Positions 1 to 9,350 of a stretch of 64,000 nt of DNA are shown here, one piece after another. Source of the DNA: Sinorhizobium chiapasense. Lineage in GTDB: Bacteria; Pseudomonadota; Alphaproteobacteria; Rhizobiales; Rhizobiaceae. Positions within the stretch are counted from its first letter, which is position 1, and each line of letters opens with the position of its first letter. The notes beneath the pieces were generated by a model that searched no databases, had not been told where the DNA came from, and worked only from the letters and a program-made list of their open reading frames with translations. The stretch covers positions 62,001 through 126,000 of the forward strand of contig NZ_CP133148.1 in assembly GCF_036488675.1 (NCBI RefSeq). Direction: 5' to 3'. The position numbers were made by a program, and so were the translations under genes.

Positions 1-54
1 ACTTCATGCAGGTCGATTATTGACCTTGGCCAAACGCAGCACTGAGACGCTTCG

Positions 55-651
55 CTAGCCCGGAACGAGACCAAAGAAACGCTGCAGAAACTCGCCGATC
101 ATCATCGACGGCAGCAGGAAGAGTGCCGTCAACGCGGTTGCCAGCAAAGTCTGGTTGCCGGTGACCGTGCGCAGAAGCCGGAAGAGCAAGGCAACGCTTA
201 CGATCAGCAACAAGAGCCAAATCAGGCTAGTCAGTCCCTGGCTGCCCGGGACCAGCAGACGGATCGCGGCTGGCAGCGCCATGGCATAGGAGAGCGGCAC
301 CGAGAGCCAATTGGTGGTAACGATCACCGGCACCACAAAAATCGTAAAACCCAGCGGCCGGGAGAGGATGACGATCAGGATGATAGGCAGCAGCCAGCTG
401 GCGAGGTCGACGACAAGCAGCTTCAGGATGAAGCCGAAGCCGATCGTCGTGCCGGGCGGCATGGCCGAAAGATAATAGAGCCGCCAGGACGCCCAGGTCA
501 CGGCGATCGCCGGCAGAGACCAGAGTATTGCCGCAAACGAACGCCACAGGCCGCTTTCGCTGAAATCCAGCCAGCGGAAGCCCTCGCGGTTGCCCTGGAT
601 GAGCAGCCATAGCCCTTTGACGTAGGTGAGGACCTCGTCAAGCAGCGGCAT
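55..651 (-). CDS. Multi-pass membrane protein of unknown function
   Basis: A 198-residue protein I cannot assign to a named family. It is rich in hydrophobic stretches, with about five likely membrane helices (roughly residues 35-60, 70-95, 95-125, 140-160 and 165-190), so it should sit in the inner membrane. Its ATG lies inside the end of dapE: the two genes overlap by 14 bases on the same strand, which indicates translational coupling and one transcript. The overlap suggests it is a steady passenger of the dap transcript, but nothing in the sequence shows a role in lysine or peptidoglycan synthesis. The Yip1-like layout of a short cytoplasmic N-terminus followed by five helices is only a loose resemblance. 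Confidence 0.75.
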   Translation of the reverse strand: MPLLDEVLTYVKGLWLLIQGNREGFRWLDFSESGLWRSFAAILWSLPAIAVTWASWRLYYLSAMPPGTTIGFGFILKLLVVDLASWLLPIILIVILSRPLGFTIFVVPVIVTTNWLSVPLSYAMALPAAIRLLVPGSQGLTSLIWLLLLIVSVALLFRLLRTVTGNQTLLATALTALFLLPSMMIGEFLQRFFGLVPG

Positions 652-1831
652 GACCGAACCAGCGGGCTATGAAGGTCTCGTAGATCCCGGTCAGGGTTTC
701 GAGGTCGGCGACGGCAACGCGCTCGTCGACCATATGCATCGTCTGTCCGACCAGGCCGAATTCGACGACGGGGCAATAATCCTTGATGAAGCGAGCATCC
801 GAGGTTCCGCCAGTGGTCGAAAGCTTCGGCTGGCGCCCGACGACGGCCTCGACCGCGCCGGAAAGCGAATCGATGAGGGCGTTGTTGCGCGTGAGGAACA
901 CGTGGCTCGGACGCTCGTTCCAGACGATGTCGTAGCGGACCGGCGCGCGGTCGGGCCTGAGCTTGTCGCTCGCTGCGGCATGATCGAGCCTGGCGACAAT
1001 CTCCGCCATGAGGCTTTCGGCGGTCCAATTGTCGTTGAAGCGAATGTTGAAGCTGGCGATCGCCTTCGCCGGAATGACGTTGACGGCCGGATTGCCGACA
1101 TCGATGGTCGTGACCTCGAGGTTCGATGGCTGGAAGCTCTCGGTCCCGGTATCGAAGGGCGGGTCCATGAGGGCCTCGGTGAGCTTGAGGATGCCGCGCA
1201 CAGGATTGTCGGCGAGATGCGGATAGGCCGCGTGTCCCTGGACGCCATGAACGGTGATTCGGCCCGAGAGCGAGCCGCGCCGGCCGATCTTGATCATGTC
1301 GCCGAGTTCATCGGGATTGGTCGGCTCGCCGACGAGGCAGGCATCCCAGCGTTCGCCCTTCGCGGCCGCCCACTGAAGAAGCTTCACCGTGCCGTTGATG
1401 GCGGGGCCTTCCTCGTCGCCGGTGATCAGAAACGAGATCGATCCTTTCGGCGCGCCATGCTTCTCGACGTGGCGGGCGACCGCAGCCACGAAACAGGCGA
1501 TGCCGCCCTTCATATCGACGGCGCCGCGGCCATACATTTCGCCGCCGGCAATCGTTGCGGAGAAGGGCGGGTGGGTCCAGGCGGCTTCGTCGCCGACCGG
1601 CACAACGTCGGTATGCCCGGCGAACATCAGGTGCGGGCCATTGCTTCCAAGGCGCGCGTAGAGGTTTTCGATGTCCGGTGTTCCGGTGTCCTTCGCCACC
1701 ACACGGTCCACGGTGAAGCCGAGCGGCGTTAGCATCGCTTCGAGAGCGGCAAGCGCGCCGCCTTCGGCGGGTGTGACGGAGGGGCAGCGAATAAGGGTGG
1801 AAAGATTGGTGATCGGATCGGTGGACGTCAT
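638..1831 (-). CDS. dapE: Succinyl-diaminopimelate desuccinylase DapE
   Basis: Zinc-dependent M20-family hydrolase that splits N-succinyl-LL-2,6-diaminopimelate into succinate and LL-diaminopimelate in the lysine/peptidoglycan pathway. At 397 residues it has normal family length. Visible metal and catalytic residues are H73 and D75 (AGHTDVVP), D106 ([10 protein letters not shown]), the Glu pair at 140-141 (TGDEEG) and a C-terminal His near 366 (GQTMHMVDE). It is cytoplasmic, with no signal peptide. The downstream membrane gene overlaps its 3' end. The other succinylase-branch gene, dapD, is on the same strand about 11 kb upstream, with pump and helicase genes in between. Identification is firm from the motifs. 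Confidence 0.95.
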   Translation of the reverse strand: MTSTDPITNLSTLIRCPSVTPAEGGALAALEAMLTPLGFTVDRVVAKDTGTPDIENLYARLGSNGPHLMFAGHTDVVPVGDEAAWTHPPFSATIAGGEMYGRGAVDMKGGIACFVAAVARHVEKHGAPKGSISFLITGDEEGPAINGTVKLLQWAAAKGERWDACLVGEPTNPDELGDMIKIGRRGSLSGRITVHGVQGHAAYPHLADNPVRGILKLTEALMDPPFDTGTESFQPSNLEVTTIDVGNPAVNVIPAKAIASFNIRFNDNWTAESLMAEIVARLDHAAASDKLRPDRAPVRYDIVWNERPSHVFLTRNNALIDSLSGAVEAVVGRQPKLSTTGGTSDARFIKDYCPVVEFGLVGQTMHMVDERVAVADLETLTGIYETFIARWFGHAAA

Positions 1832-1952
1832 CTATCGGAATGCCATCTGCGGGGCACGCAGGCCTTTGAGGTCGGAGGTTGCTGGTTTATCCGATCGAGT
1901 GTCGGCTGTCACGCGCGATGGCGAGGCTTGGCCGCCTCCGCAAAGCTCAAAG

Positions 1953-1978
1953 GGGCCGGACGCCATGGCGTCCGGCCC
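1953..1978. terminator. 26-bp perfect palindrome, possible terminator of the RND operon
   Basis: A perfect 26-base inverted repeat (left half GGGCCGGACGCCA) lies 33 bases beyond the stop of the RND pump gene. Read on the minus strand, it is followed by CCTTTGAGCTTTG, which is only weakly T-rich. It could end the pump transcript or act as a REP-like mRNA stabiliser before dapE. Confidence 0.4.
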
Positions 1979-2010
1979 GCAGGGAGCGCAGGGGGCAGGG
2001 GAGGAGGGCC

Positions 2011-5000
2011 TCACTCGCCGGGGGCGAGGTGAGGCGCTTCGATGTGCGCTCCGGCGTGCTTCAATGGCCGCTCGCCGGCGAGCTTGCGGATCAGCACGTA
2101 GAAGACCGGCGTCATAAAGATACCGAAGGCGGTAACGCCGATCATGCCGGCAAACACCGCGACGCCCATGGCCGAGCGCATTTCCGCACCGGCACCGGTG
2201 GAGGTGACAAGCGGCACGACGCCCATGATGAAGGCCATCGAGGTCATCAGGATCGGCCTCAGACGCAGTCGGCTCGCCTCGATCGCGGCAGCGACCGCGC
2301 TGCTGCCGGAAAGTTCGAGCTCGCGCGCGAACTCGACGATCAGGATCGCGTTCTTGGCGGAGAGGCCGACGAGCACGATCAAGCCGATCTGGGTGAAGAC
2401 GTTGTTGTCTCCGCCGGTCAGCCAGACGCCCGTGAGCGCCGCCATGATGCCCATAGGCACGATCAGCACGATCGCGATCGGCAGCAGCAGGCTTTCATAC
2501 TGGGCGGCCAGCACGAGATAGACGAGCAGCAGCGCCAGCGGGAAGACCAGGATGCCTGAGTTGCCGGCGAGGATCTGCTGATAGGTCAGGTCCGTCCACT
2601 CGAAGCTGATGCCGGGCGGCAGCGTCTCGGCGGCGATCTTTTCGATGGCGGCCTGCGCCTGGCCGGACGAATAGCCCGGTGCCGGACCGCCGTTGATATC
2701 GGCGGACAGGAAGCCGTTGTACCGGATCGCCCGTTCGGCGCCGACGGTCTGCTCGACCTTCAACAGCGCCGAAAGCGGAATCATTTCGCCCGACTGCGAG
2801 CGGACCTTCAGCCGGCCGATGTCGTCGGCATGGCTGCGGTAGCTGGCATCGGCCTGGACGCGCACGCTGTAGGTCCGGCCGAAGGCGTTAAAGTCGTTCA
2901 CATAGAGCGATCCCAGATAGATCTGCAGCGTCTCGAAGACGTCGGTCACCGCAACGCCGAGCTGGCGTGCCTTGACGCGGTCAAGGTCGGCATAGAGCTG
3001 CGGCACGTTGATCTGATAGCTCGAATAGAGCCCCGCGAGTTCCGGTGTTGCCATGGCTTTCGCGAGGAATGCCTTGGCCGCGTCGTCGAGTGTCCGGTAG
3101 CCAAGGCCATTGCGGTCTTCGATCTGCAGCTTGAAACCACCGGTCGTGCCGAGGCCCTGGACGGGCGGCGGCGGGAACATGGCGATGAAGGCGTCCTGGA
3201 TCGCGCCGAACTCCTGGTTCAGTTGCATGGCGATCGCCCCGCCGGAAAGTTCCGGCGTCGTGCGCTCCTCGAACGGCTTCAGCGACACGAAGACGATGCC
3301 GGAGTTCGACGAGTTGGTGAAGCCGTTGATCGAGAGCCCCGGGAAGGCGATGGCATGTTCGACGCCCGGATGCTTGAGCGCGATCTCGCTCATGCGCCGG
3401 ATGACGTCCTCGGAGCGGTCAAGCGTCGCCGCATCCGGCAATTGCGCAAAGCCGATCAGGTATTGCTTGTCCTGCGCCGGCACGAAGCCGCCGGGGACGG
3501 CACGGAACAGCGTGAAGGTGACGCCGATGAGGATCACGTAGACGCCCATGATCAGCGACTTGCGCGTGAGGATGCCGCCGACACCGCGGCCATAGGCTTC
3601 CGAGCTCTTTCCGAAGAAGCGGTTGAAGCCGCGGAAGAACCAGCCGAAGAGCCTGTCCATCACGCGCGTCAGAAGGTCCTTCGGCGCGTGGTGATCCTTG
3701 AGCAAGAGGGCGGCGAGCGCCGGAGAAAGCGTCAGCGAATTGAAGGCGGAGATCACCGTCGAGATCGCGATCGTCAGCGCGAACTGGCGGTAGAACTGCC
3801 CCGTCAGGCCGGTAATGAAGGCGAGCGGCACGAAGACTGCGACCAACACCAGCGCGATCGCGATGATCGGGCCGGAAACCTCCGACATGGCGCGATAGGT
3901 CGCCTGCACCGGCGAGAGCCCCTGGGCGATGTTGCGCTCGACGTTCTCGACGACGACGATGGCGTCATCGACGACGATACCGATCGCCAGCACCAGGCCG
4001 AAGAGGCTCAGCGCATTGATCGAAAAGCCGAAGACATACATCACCGCGAAGGTGCCGACGATCGAGACGGGCACGGCGACGAGCGGAATGATCGAGGCGC
4101 GCCAGGTCTGCAGGAAGACGATGACGACGAGCACGACCAGCGCGATCGCTTCAAGCAGCGTGTGAACGACCGACTCGATCGAGGCACGCACGAACTGCGT
4201 CGTGTCGTAGACGATCTCGTAGTCCACGCCCTCCGGCATGGTCTGCTTCAGCTCGGCCATGACTTTGTGCACGTTCTCGGAGATCTCGATGGCGTTCGAG
4301 CCGGGAGCCTGGAAGACACCCATGCCGACCGCGGCCTTGTTGTCGAGGAGCGAGCGCAGCGAATAGTCCGCGGCCCCCATTTCGACGCGCGCGACGTCGC
4401 CAAGGCGCGTGATCTCGCCGTCGGCGCCTGACTTGACGACGATCTCGGCGAAATCTTCGGGTGTTCTGAGCCGCCCTTGTGCATTGACGGAGAGTTGCAG
4501 GTCGAGCCCACTAACCGAGGGCGATGCGCCGATGACGCCGGCGGCCGCCTGGACGTTTTGTCCGCGAACGGCATTGGCGATGTCGCTTGCCGCAAGACCG
4601 CGCTCGGCGGCCTTTTCAGGGTCGATCCAGACACGCATCGAATAGTCGCCGCCGCCGAAGATCTGCACCTGGCCGACGCCCTCGACGCGCGCCAACCGAT
4701 CCTTGACGTTCAAGACGCCGTAGTTGCGCAGGTAGTTGATGTCATATTGGCCGTTCGGCGAGATGAGGTGCACGACGAGCGTCAGGTCGGGCGAGCTCTT
4801 GACTGTCGTGACGCCGAGACGCCGCACCTCTTCCGGCAGGCGGGGTTCTGCCTGCGAGACGCGGTTCTGCACGAGCTGCTGGGCCTGGTCCGGATCGGTG
4901 CCCAGTTCGAAGGTCACGGTCAGCGTCATCAGGCCGTCGGCCGTCGCCTGGCTCTGCATATAGAGCATGCCCTCGACGCCGTTGATCTGTTCTTCAAGCG

Positions 5001-5196
5001 GGGTCGCGACGGTTTCGGCGATCACCGAAGGGTTGGCGCCCGGATACTGGGCGCGCACGACGATCTGCGGCGGCACGACTTCCGGATATTCCGAGATCGG
5101 CAGGCCGGTCATGCCGATCAGGCCCGCGACGAATATGAGTACTGAAAGAACGCCCGCGAAGACCGGGCGGTCGACGAAAAAGCGTGAGAAATTCAT
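2011..5196 (-). CDS. RND multidrug efflux pump, inner-membrane transporter (MexF-like)
   Basis: Proton-driven HAE-1 family transporter of 1061 residues, the inner-membrane part of a tripartite efflux pump. The start MNFSRFFVDRPVFAGVLS is typical. The conserved Asp pair of helix 4 is visible in GIVVDDAIVVVENVERN, and the segment GLTGQFYRQFALTIAISTVI resembles MexF more than AcrB. Two large periplasmic loops and 12 membrane helices are expected. It follows the adaptor gene by about 130 bases, so the two probably share a transcript. No outer-membrane TolC-type gene is present in the cluster, so the channel must be encoded elsewhere. With a LysR regulator divergent to the operon, the arrangement parallels MexT-MexEF. 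Substrates cannot be read from the sequence. Confidence 0.93.
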   Translation of the reverse strand: MNFSRFFVDRPVFAGVLSVLIFVAGLIGMTGLPISEYPEVVPPQIVVRAQYPGANPSVIAETVATPLEEQINGVEGMLYMQSQATADGLMTLTVTFELGTDPDQAQQLVQNRVSQAEPRLPEEVRRLGVTTVKSSPDLTLVVHLISPNGQYDINYLRNYGVLNVKDRLARVEGVGQVQIFGGGDYSMRVWIDPEKAAERGLAASDIANAVRGQNVQAAAGVIGASPSVSGLDLQLSVNAQGRLRTPEDFAEIVVKSGADGEITRLGDVARVEMGAADYSLRSLLDNKAAVGMGVFQAPGSNAIEISENVHKVMAELKQTMPEGVDYEIVYDTTQFVRASIESVVHTLLEAIALVVLVVIVFLQTWRASIIPLVAVPVSIVGTFAVMYVFGFSINALSLFGLVLAIGIVVDDAIVVVENVERNIAQGLSPVQATYRAMSEVSGPIIAIALVLVAVFVPLAFITGLTGQFYRQFALTIAISTVISAFNSLTLSPALAALLLKDHHAPKDLLTRVMDRLFGWFFRGFNRFFGKSSEAYGRGVGGILTRKSLIMGVYVILIGVTFTLFRAVPGGFVPAQDKQYLIGFAQLPDAATLDRSEDVIRRMSEIALKHPGVEHAIAFPGLSINGFTNSSNSGIVFVSLKPFEERTTPELSGGAIAMQLNQEFGAIQDAFIAMFPPPPVQGLGTTGGFKLQIEDRNGLGYRTLDDAAKAFLAKAMATPELAGLYSSYQINVPQLYADLDRVKARQLGVAVTDVFETLQIYLGSLYVNDFNAFGRTYSVRVQADASYRSHADDIGRLKVRSQSGEMIPLSALLKVEQTVGAERAIRYNGFLSADINGGPAPGYSSGQAQAAIEKIAAETLPPGISFEWTDLTYQQILAGNSGILVFPLALLLVYLVLAAQYESLLLPIAIVLIVPMGIMAALTGVWLTGGDNNVFTQIGLIVLVGLSAKNAILIVEFARELELSGSSAVAAAIEASRLRLRPILMTSMAFIMGVVPLVTSTGAGAEMRSAMGVAVFAGMIGVTAFGIFMTPVFYVLIRKLAGERPLKHAGAHIEAPHLAPGE

Positions 5197-5328
5197 AACG
5201 ATCCCCCTTGGGACAAAAAGCCAGGCATCCGCAGCGAGGATGTTCGCCGCGAGCGTGGAAACATGCAGTTAGGTATTCGGTCGGCGCCGCCGCGCATCCC
5301 CTCGAGAGAGGCGAGACGGCGCGTTCAA

Positions 5329-6531
5329 CTATCGTTTGGCGATCGAAGCCGTGGCTTCCTCGGCCGGCTGCGGGGCAACGACGACACCCGGTCGGACGCG
5401 CTGCAGCCCGTTGACGACGATGCTCTCGCCCGGCTTCAGCCCCGCTTCAACGATCCTGAGGCCATCGGCGGTCGGCCCGAGGGTCACCTGGCGGTACTCG
5501 ACCTTGTTGTCGGCGCCGACGACCAGCACGAATTTCTTGTCCTGGTCCGAGCCGATGGCGCGGTCGCTGATCACCAGCCTTTCCGTTGGTGCCGGGTCGC
5601 CGATGCGGATGCGGACGAACTGACCGGGGATCAGCCGGCCGTCGGCGTTGTTGAGCGCCGCCCGGACACGGATCGTGCCGGTCGTGGCGTCGACCTCGTT
5701 GTTGATGAGCTGGATGTGACCGGTGATCGGCGTGCCCTGGTCGGCGGCGGTGCCGATCTCGACAGGAATGCGCTCGATTGCGTCGCTGCCGGCGGAGGCG
5801 GAAAGCTTGGCCAAAGCCGCGGCGACCACCTCCTCGTTGACGTTAAAACTCGCATAGATCGGATCGACCGAGACGAGCGTCGTCAGGACTGGGGAAGCGG
5901 AGCCGGCGGCCACGAGGTTGCCGGCCGTCACCTCGAGCCTGCCGACGCGGCCTGAAATCGGCGCGCGGACCTCGGTATATTGAAGGTCCAGCCGGGCCGA
6001 ACGCAGCGCCGCCTTTGCCGAGCGGACGTTCGCCTGCGCTTCGTCGAAGACGCTCAGGCGCTGGTCGACCCCGCTTTGCGGGATCGCGCTTGTGGTGACC
6101 AGCTTGCGGCCGCGTTCGAGCTCGGTTTTCGCCAGCGCGACGCGCGCTTCGGCCGCGGCAACCTGCGCCTCTGCGCGCTCGACGGCGGCGGCATAGGGTT
6201 CGGGATCGATGGTGACGAGCAGGTCACCCTTCTTTACCAGCGCACCCTCGCGGAAATGCGCCTCGAGGACGGCACCACCGACGCGGGGACGTACCTCGAC
6301 GCGCTCGATTGCTTCGAGTCGTCCGGAGAAGTTCTCCCAGGTCGTAATCCGGTGCGATTCCGCCTTCGCAACTGAAACGGGGACTGCGGGCGGCGGCGCG
6401 GCCGCGTCGGTCGCGGCGTCAGCCGTGAACCGATAGGGCACGCCGAGGAAGACGGCGGTACCTCCGGCAATGGACAATAAGATACTCAGGCCGGCGCCCC
6501 AAAGGACCCGGCGGGTAACGGTCGACGTCAT
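5329..6531 (-). CDS. RND efflux periplasmic adaptor (membrane fusion protein)
   Basis: Membrane-fusion subunit linking the RND pump to an outer-membrane channel. The chosen start (MTSTVTRRVLW) gives 400 residues, is preceded by GGAGA at good spacing, and is followed by a single N-terminal membrane anchor (about 9-29). The barrel-sandwich hybrid is recognisable from RPRVGGAVLEAHFREGALV and its return strand near APISGRVGRLEVTAGN; between them lies an alpha-hairpin coiled coil rich in Ala/Glu/Lys (about 105-165). A longer frame upstream exists but lacks family features and overlaps the hydrolase-like gene. It belongs to an operon with that gene (29 bases upstream) and the pump (131 bases downstream). 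Confidence 0.92.
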   Translation of the reverse strand: MTSTVTRRVLWGAGLSILLSIAGGTAVFLGVPYRFTADAATDAAAPPPAVPVSVAKAESHRITTWENFSGRLEAIERVEVRPRVGGAVLEAHFREGALVKKGDLLVTIDPEPYAAAVERAEAQVAAAEARVALAKTELERGRKLVTTSAIPQSGVDQRLSVFDEAQANVRSAKAALRSARLDLQYTEVRAPISGRVGRLEVTAGNLVAAGSASPVLTTLVSVDPIYASFNVNEEVVAAALAKLSASAGSDAIERIPVEIGTAADQGTPITGHIQLINNEVDATTGTIRVRAALNNADGRLIPGQFVRIRIGDPAPTERLVISDRAIGSDQDKKFVLVVGADNKVEYRQVTLGPTADGLRIVEAGLKPGESIVVNGLQRVRPGVVVAPQPAEEATASIAKR

Positions 6532-6560
6532 ATTTTCTCCTTGCCGGTTGGGAGCCCGGC

Positions 6561-7406
6561 CTAGTTCGTTTTCATCTGCAAGTTTGGCTTCGCTCCGGCT
6601 TCCTGGAAGAAGCGGGAGAAAATGCCGGAAATGGTCTGTTCCTGCGCGGGCCAGTTTTCCTGCGACGACGTGTTGGCAGGCAGCCAGGCGGCGGTCCCCT
6701 GCAGGACGTGTATTTTCACGGGGACGCCGGCCTTGCGGAGCCGCTCTGCATAGGCCTCGGCCTCGTCGCGCATCGGACATTGCTCGCTGGTGATGACGAG
6801 GGCGGGAACGAGCCCGCCCAGTCGCGTGCAATGGCCGGGCGCCGCGTAAGGGTGGGTCAGCCCGCTCCGTTCGCCCAGGTAGCGCTGCCAGCCGTCGGCG
6901 ATCGACTGCACCGAAGTCTGGGGGCAGTACTTGCGGAACGATGCGGTCGCCATGCAGGGATCGAGCAGGGGCGACAGCAGGATCTGTCCCTTAAGATCCG
7001 AGAGGAACTGGTCGCGTGCCATCAGCGCCAGACCGGCGGCGAGATTTCCACCCGCTTCCTCACCGGCAACGAACAGCATGGACTTCTTGTGCGCGAACTG
7101 CGGACAGCGGCTGCGCATCGACGACAGCATGGCATACGAGGCCTCAAGCGCCGCCGGGAACGGGCTGAGGCATGCCGAAGGGTATTCCGGAGAGATAACC
7201 ACGGCCCCCGCGGCTGCAAGCGCGCTCGCGACTTTCTCACCGGCCGCAACCGATTCCCCGACGAAGGACCCGCCGTGGAGGTGAAGCACGACCGGAGGCG
7301 GAACGAGCAACGACGCGCCGCGGTAGACGCGCGCGCGGCACGCCCCGTGGGCCGTTTGCATCGTCTCTTCGGAAAAATGCGCGTTCATCTCTCTTGTCTC
7401 AGCCAT
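6561..7406 (-). CDS. Hormone-sensitive-lipase-like alpha/beta-hydrolase fold protein lacking the catalytic triad
   Basis: A 281-residue protein with the layout of HSL-type esterases: the oxyanion-hole motif HGGSF at 44-48, the nucleophile-elbow region at 115-121, and a C-terminal segment RDEAEAYAERLRKAGVPV typical of the family. The three catalytic positions are substituted. The elbow reads GEEAGGN where the family has GDSAGGN, so the Ser is Glu117. The DPLRDE region reads CPMRDE, putting Cys at about 210. The IHGF His region reads GTAAWL, with Ala at 240. The reading frame is otherwise intact. It is first in the efflux operon, 29 bases before the adaptor gene and divergent from the LysR gene. 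It is probably non-hydrolytic; a ligand-binding or regulatory role is inference. Confidence 0.8.
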   Translation of the reverse strand: MAETREMNAHFSEETMQTAHGACRARVYRGASLLVPPPVVLHLHGGSFVGESVAAGEKVASALAAAGAVVISPEYPSACLSPFPAALEASYAMLSSMRSRCPQFAHKKSMLFVAGEEAGGNLAAGLALMARDQFLSDLKGQILLSPLLDPCMATASFRKYCPQTSVQSIADGWQRYLGERSGLTHPYAAPGHCTRLGGLVPALVITSEQCPMRDEAEAYAERLRKAGVPVKIHVLQGTAAWLPANTSSQENWPAQEQTISGIFSRFFQEAGAKPNLQMKTN

Positions 7407-7469
7407 AGGGCAATCCCTAGATGAGGGACAGCCCGCGATGTTTGCAGCATAACATTGTCTTTCGTCTGG

Positions 7470-7498
7470 AATAGTCGGCGGGTTCTGATTACACTATT
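7470..7498. promoter_or_regulatory. Divergent control region with a candidate LysR-type dyad
   Basis: The 121-base gap between the efflux operon and the divergent LysR gene contains AATAGT and ACTATT separated by 17 bases, a hyphenated dyad of the size LysR tetramers use. A match this short can occur by chance. The main support is position: LysR proteins commonly bind between their own gene and a divergent target. Confidence 0.3.
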
Positions 7499-7527
7499 CG
7501 CTATTTCGAACAATTCGGTTATTGAAA

Positions 7528-8439
7528 ATGGACCAGCTCACGGCCATGCGCGCCTTTCTTCGTGTGGTGGAGACCGGCAATTTCACCCGGGCATCCGCCT
7601 CGCTCAACATGCCGAAGGCAACGGTGACCAACCTCATCCAGGGGTTGGAGGCGCACCTAAGCACCAAATTGCTCAACCGCACGACGCGGCGCGTTCTGGT
7701 GACGCCGGACGGTGCACTCTACTACGAGCGTGCCGCGCGCCTGCTCTCCGATCTCGATGAACTGGACGGCAGCCTCTCGACGGCCCAGAGCCTGCCGAAG
7801 GGCCGGCTGCGCGTCGAAACGGCAAGCGCCTTTGCCAACCTGATCATCATTCCGGCCTTGCCTGAATTTCATAAGAAATACCCGGACATTCAGATCGATC
7901 TCGGCGTATCGGACCGGACGATCGACTACCTTGCCGAAAACGTCGATTGCGCCATCCGCGGTGGCAATTTGACGGACCAGTCGTTGATTGCCCGGCGCAT
8001 TACGGAGATGAAATTCATCACCTGTGCCTCGAGGGACTTCCTCGAGCGCCATCCGGTGCCGCAACACCCATCCGATCTCGAGAAGAATTGTTATGCCGTC
8101 GGCTACTTCATGCCGAAGTCAGGACAGCAGATGCCCTTCCATTTCCGGCGGGGGGACGAGGAGATCGAGGTCAATAGTCGCTACACGGTGGCTGCAAACG
8201 AGTCGACGACCTATATCGCCGCCGCACGGGCGGGAATGGGTGTCATCCAGGCGCCGTTCTTCATGGTTCGCGACGATCTTCGCGCCGGCACCATGGTCCC
8301 GGTATTGGCCGATTGGCAGGTCGATCCAATGCCGATCTATCTGGTCTATCCACCGAACCGGCACTTAAGCAGCCGGCTGCGCGTCTTCGCGGACTGGGTA
8401 GTGAAGGTCATGGCGCAGTCGCAGATCGACGGCGCTTAA
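7528..8439 (+). CDS. LysR-family transcriptional regulator, likely controls the divergent RND operon
   Basis: LysR-type activator/repressor of 303 residues. The start is the ATG giving [15 protein letters not shown]; a TTG two codons upstream would also open the frame but is less likely. Residues 1-60 are the winged helix-turn-helix ([19 protein letters not shown]), followed by the linker helix and an effector-binding domain from about 90 to 295. The protein belongs to the CrgA-like group, seen in the segment [18 protein letters not shown]. It diverges from the hydrolase-adaptor-pump operon, the usual LysR target arrangement. Its stop overlaps the convergent HxlR gene by four bases. The inducing ligand is unknown. 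Confidence 0.9.
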   Translation: MDQLTAMRAFLRVVETGNFTRASASLNMPKATVTNLIQGLEAHLSTKLLNRTTRRVLVTPDGALYYERAARLLSDLDELDGSLSTAQSLPKGRLRVETASAFANLIIIPALPEFHKKYPDIQIDLGVSDRTIDYLAENVDCAIRGGNLTDQSLIARRITEMKFITCASRDFLERHPVPQHPSDLEKNCYAVGYFMPKSGQQMPFHFRRGDEEIEVNSRYTVAANESTTYIAAARAGMGVIQAPFFMVRDDLRAGTMVPVLADWQVDPMPIYLVYPPNRHLSSRLRVFADWVVKVMAQSQIDGA

Positions 8440-8840
8440 TTGGCATACGTCTCAATTGCCCGTCCTGCGTCGTAGCGCTCGCGCGCTGCGTCGAGCTCGG
8501 CGAAATGGGTTTCGGCCCAGCGGTCGAGCACGACCAGGGTCGCGCTCAGCGACAGGCCGACATCGCTCAGGCGATATTCGACATGCGGCGGCACCGTTCC
8601 CTTGTCCTCGCGGATCACCAGCCCGTTGCGCTCAAGCTCTTTCAGCGTCTGCGTCAGCATCTTCTGCGAGACATCGCCAAGCTTGCGCATGAGGGCGGCA
8701 TTGCGCATCGGTCCGCCTTCGAGCGCCGAGATGATCAGCATCGCCCACTTGCTGGCGACGAGTTCCAGCGCGTGGCGCGAAGAGCATGTCGGGTCGAAGA
8801 CGCTGGGTGTCGCGGGCGTTTTGGATGGGGCCGAAGACAT
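8436..8840 (-). CDS. HxlR-family transcriptional regulator
   Basis: A 134-residue winged-helix regulator. The HxlR signature is clear: a Cys near the N-terminus ([20 protein letters not shown]), the recognition region [20 protein letters not shown], and the wing with [11 protein letters not shown]. These proteins act as DNA-binding dimers, often redox- or electrophile-sensing through the N-terminal Cys. It is divergent from the SMR exporter gene with 99 bases between starts, and a dyad lies in that gap, so it most likely controls that exporter and itself. Its 3' end overlaps the LysR gene tail-to-tail. Confidence 0.9.
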   Translation of the reverse strand: MSSAPSKTPATPSVFDPTCSSRHALELVASKWAMLIISALEGGPMRNAALMRKLGDVSQKMLTQTLKELERNGLVIREDKGTVPPHVEYRLSDVGLSLSATLVVLDRWAETHFAELDAARERYDAGRAIETYAN

Positions 8841-8851
8841 TTTCGATAGTT

Positions 8852-8879
8852 ACCAAAAGGTGCGTAATTGCACTTTGGT
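8852..8879. promoter_or_regulatory. Candidate HxlR operator between the HxlR and SMR genes
   Basis: A 28-base dyad-like element with outer arms ACCAAA and TTTGGT and an inner GTGC/GCAC pair offset by one base. It lies centrally in the 99-base gap between the divergent HxlR regulator and SMR exporter starts. Function is inferred from symmetry and position only. Confidence 0.4.
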
Positions 8880-8939
8880 TCCTATGCTACCAGATTGAAG
8901 CCCGAGTTGAAATCCCGGACAGAGGACAGGGACACGACA

Positions 8940-9257
8940 ATGGCATGGATCGTTCTGCTGGCGGCGAGCGCCGTCGAAATTGGCATGGGGCTTGCGCTCA
9001 AATATGCCGAAGGCTGGACGCGGCCGGTACCGAGCATCATAGGCGTGGCGACGGCCTTGGGCAGCGTTTATCTGCTGACGATCGCGATGCGGGACCTGCC
9101 GGCGGGCACCGCCTACGCCGCCTGGACCGGCATCGGCGCGGTCGGCATCACCGTGCTTGGCATCGTTCTTTTTGGCGATCCGGTGTCCTGGCTTCGCCTC
9201 GTCTGCATCGCCATGATCATTGTCGCCGTGGCCGGGCTGCGGTTTCTGGAGGCTTGA
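8940..9257 (+). CDS. Small multidrug resistance (SMR) family exporter, SugE/Gdx-like
   Basis: A 105-residue, four-helix inner-membrane exporter that should work as an antiparallel dimer driven by protons. The ATG follows AGAGGACAGGG. The essential Glu13 is present (AVEIGMGLALKYAEGWTR), and the GTAYAAWTGIGAVG helix-3 motif and Ser42 fit the Gdx/SugE branch, whose best-known members export guanidinium. Residue 16 is Met, where guanidinium exporters normally have Trp, so the substrate is uncertain and a quaternary-amine role is possible. No guanidine riboswitch was seen upstream; control is more likely through the divergent HxlR regulator. Confidence 0.85.
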   Translation: MAWIVLLAASAVEIGMGLALKYAEGWTRPVPSIIGVATALGSVYLLTIAMRDLPAGTAYAAWTGIGAVGITVLGIVLFGDPVSWLRLVCIAMIIVAVAGLRFLEA

Positions 9258-9286
9258 GCTCGGGTGGAGTCGGCCTCAAAAAGCCG

Positions 9287-9320
9287 ACGGCCCATGAGCG
9301 CCGGGCGCTTCATGGGCCGT
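9287..9320. terminator. Hairpin between the convergent SMR and peroxiredoxin genes
   Basis: A stem of ACGGCCCATG pairing with CATGGGCCGT lies between two convergent genes. Read on the minus strand it is followed by CGGCTTTTTG, so it fits an intrinsic terminator for the peroxiredoxin gene and may also stop readthrough from the SMR side. Confidence 0.6.
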
Positions 9321-9350
9321 TCATTCGGATGCCGTTCCGAGGCGTTGCCG

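Noticed and set aside
2830..4431. A 533-codon open frame on the plus strand opposite the RND pump gene
   Set aside because: Low-complexity Arg/Asp/His-rich translation, typical of the antisense frame of a GC-rich gene; no motif or ribosome-binding site.
5329..6831. Extended 500-residue form of the periplasmic adaptor
   Set aside because: The first 100 residues overlap the hydrolase-like gene and lack similarity; a strong GGAGA precedes the ATG at 6531.
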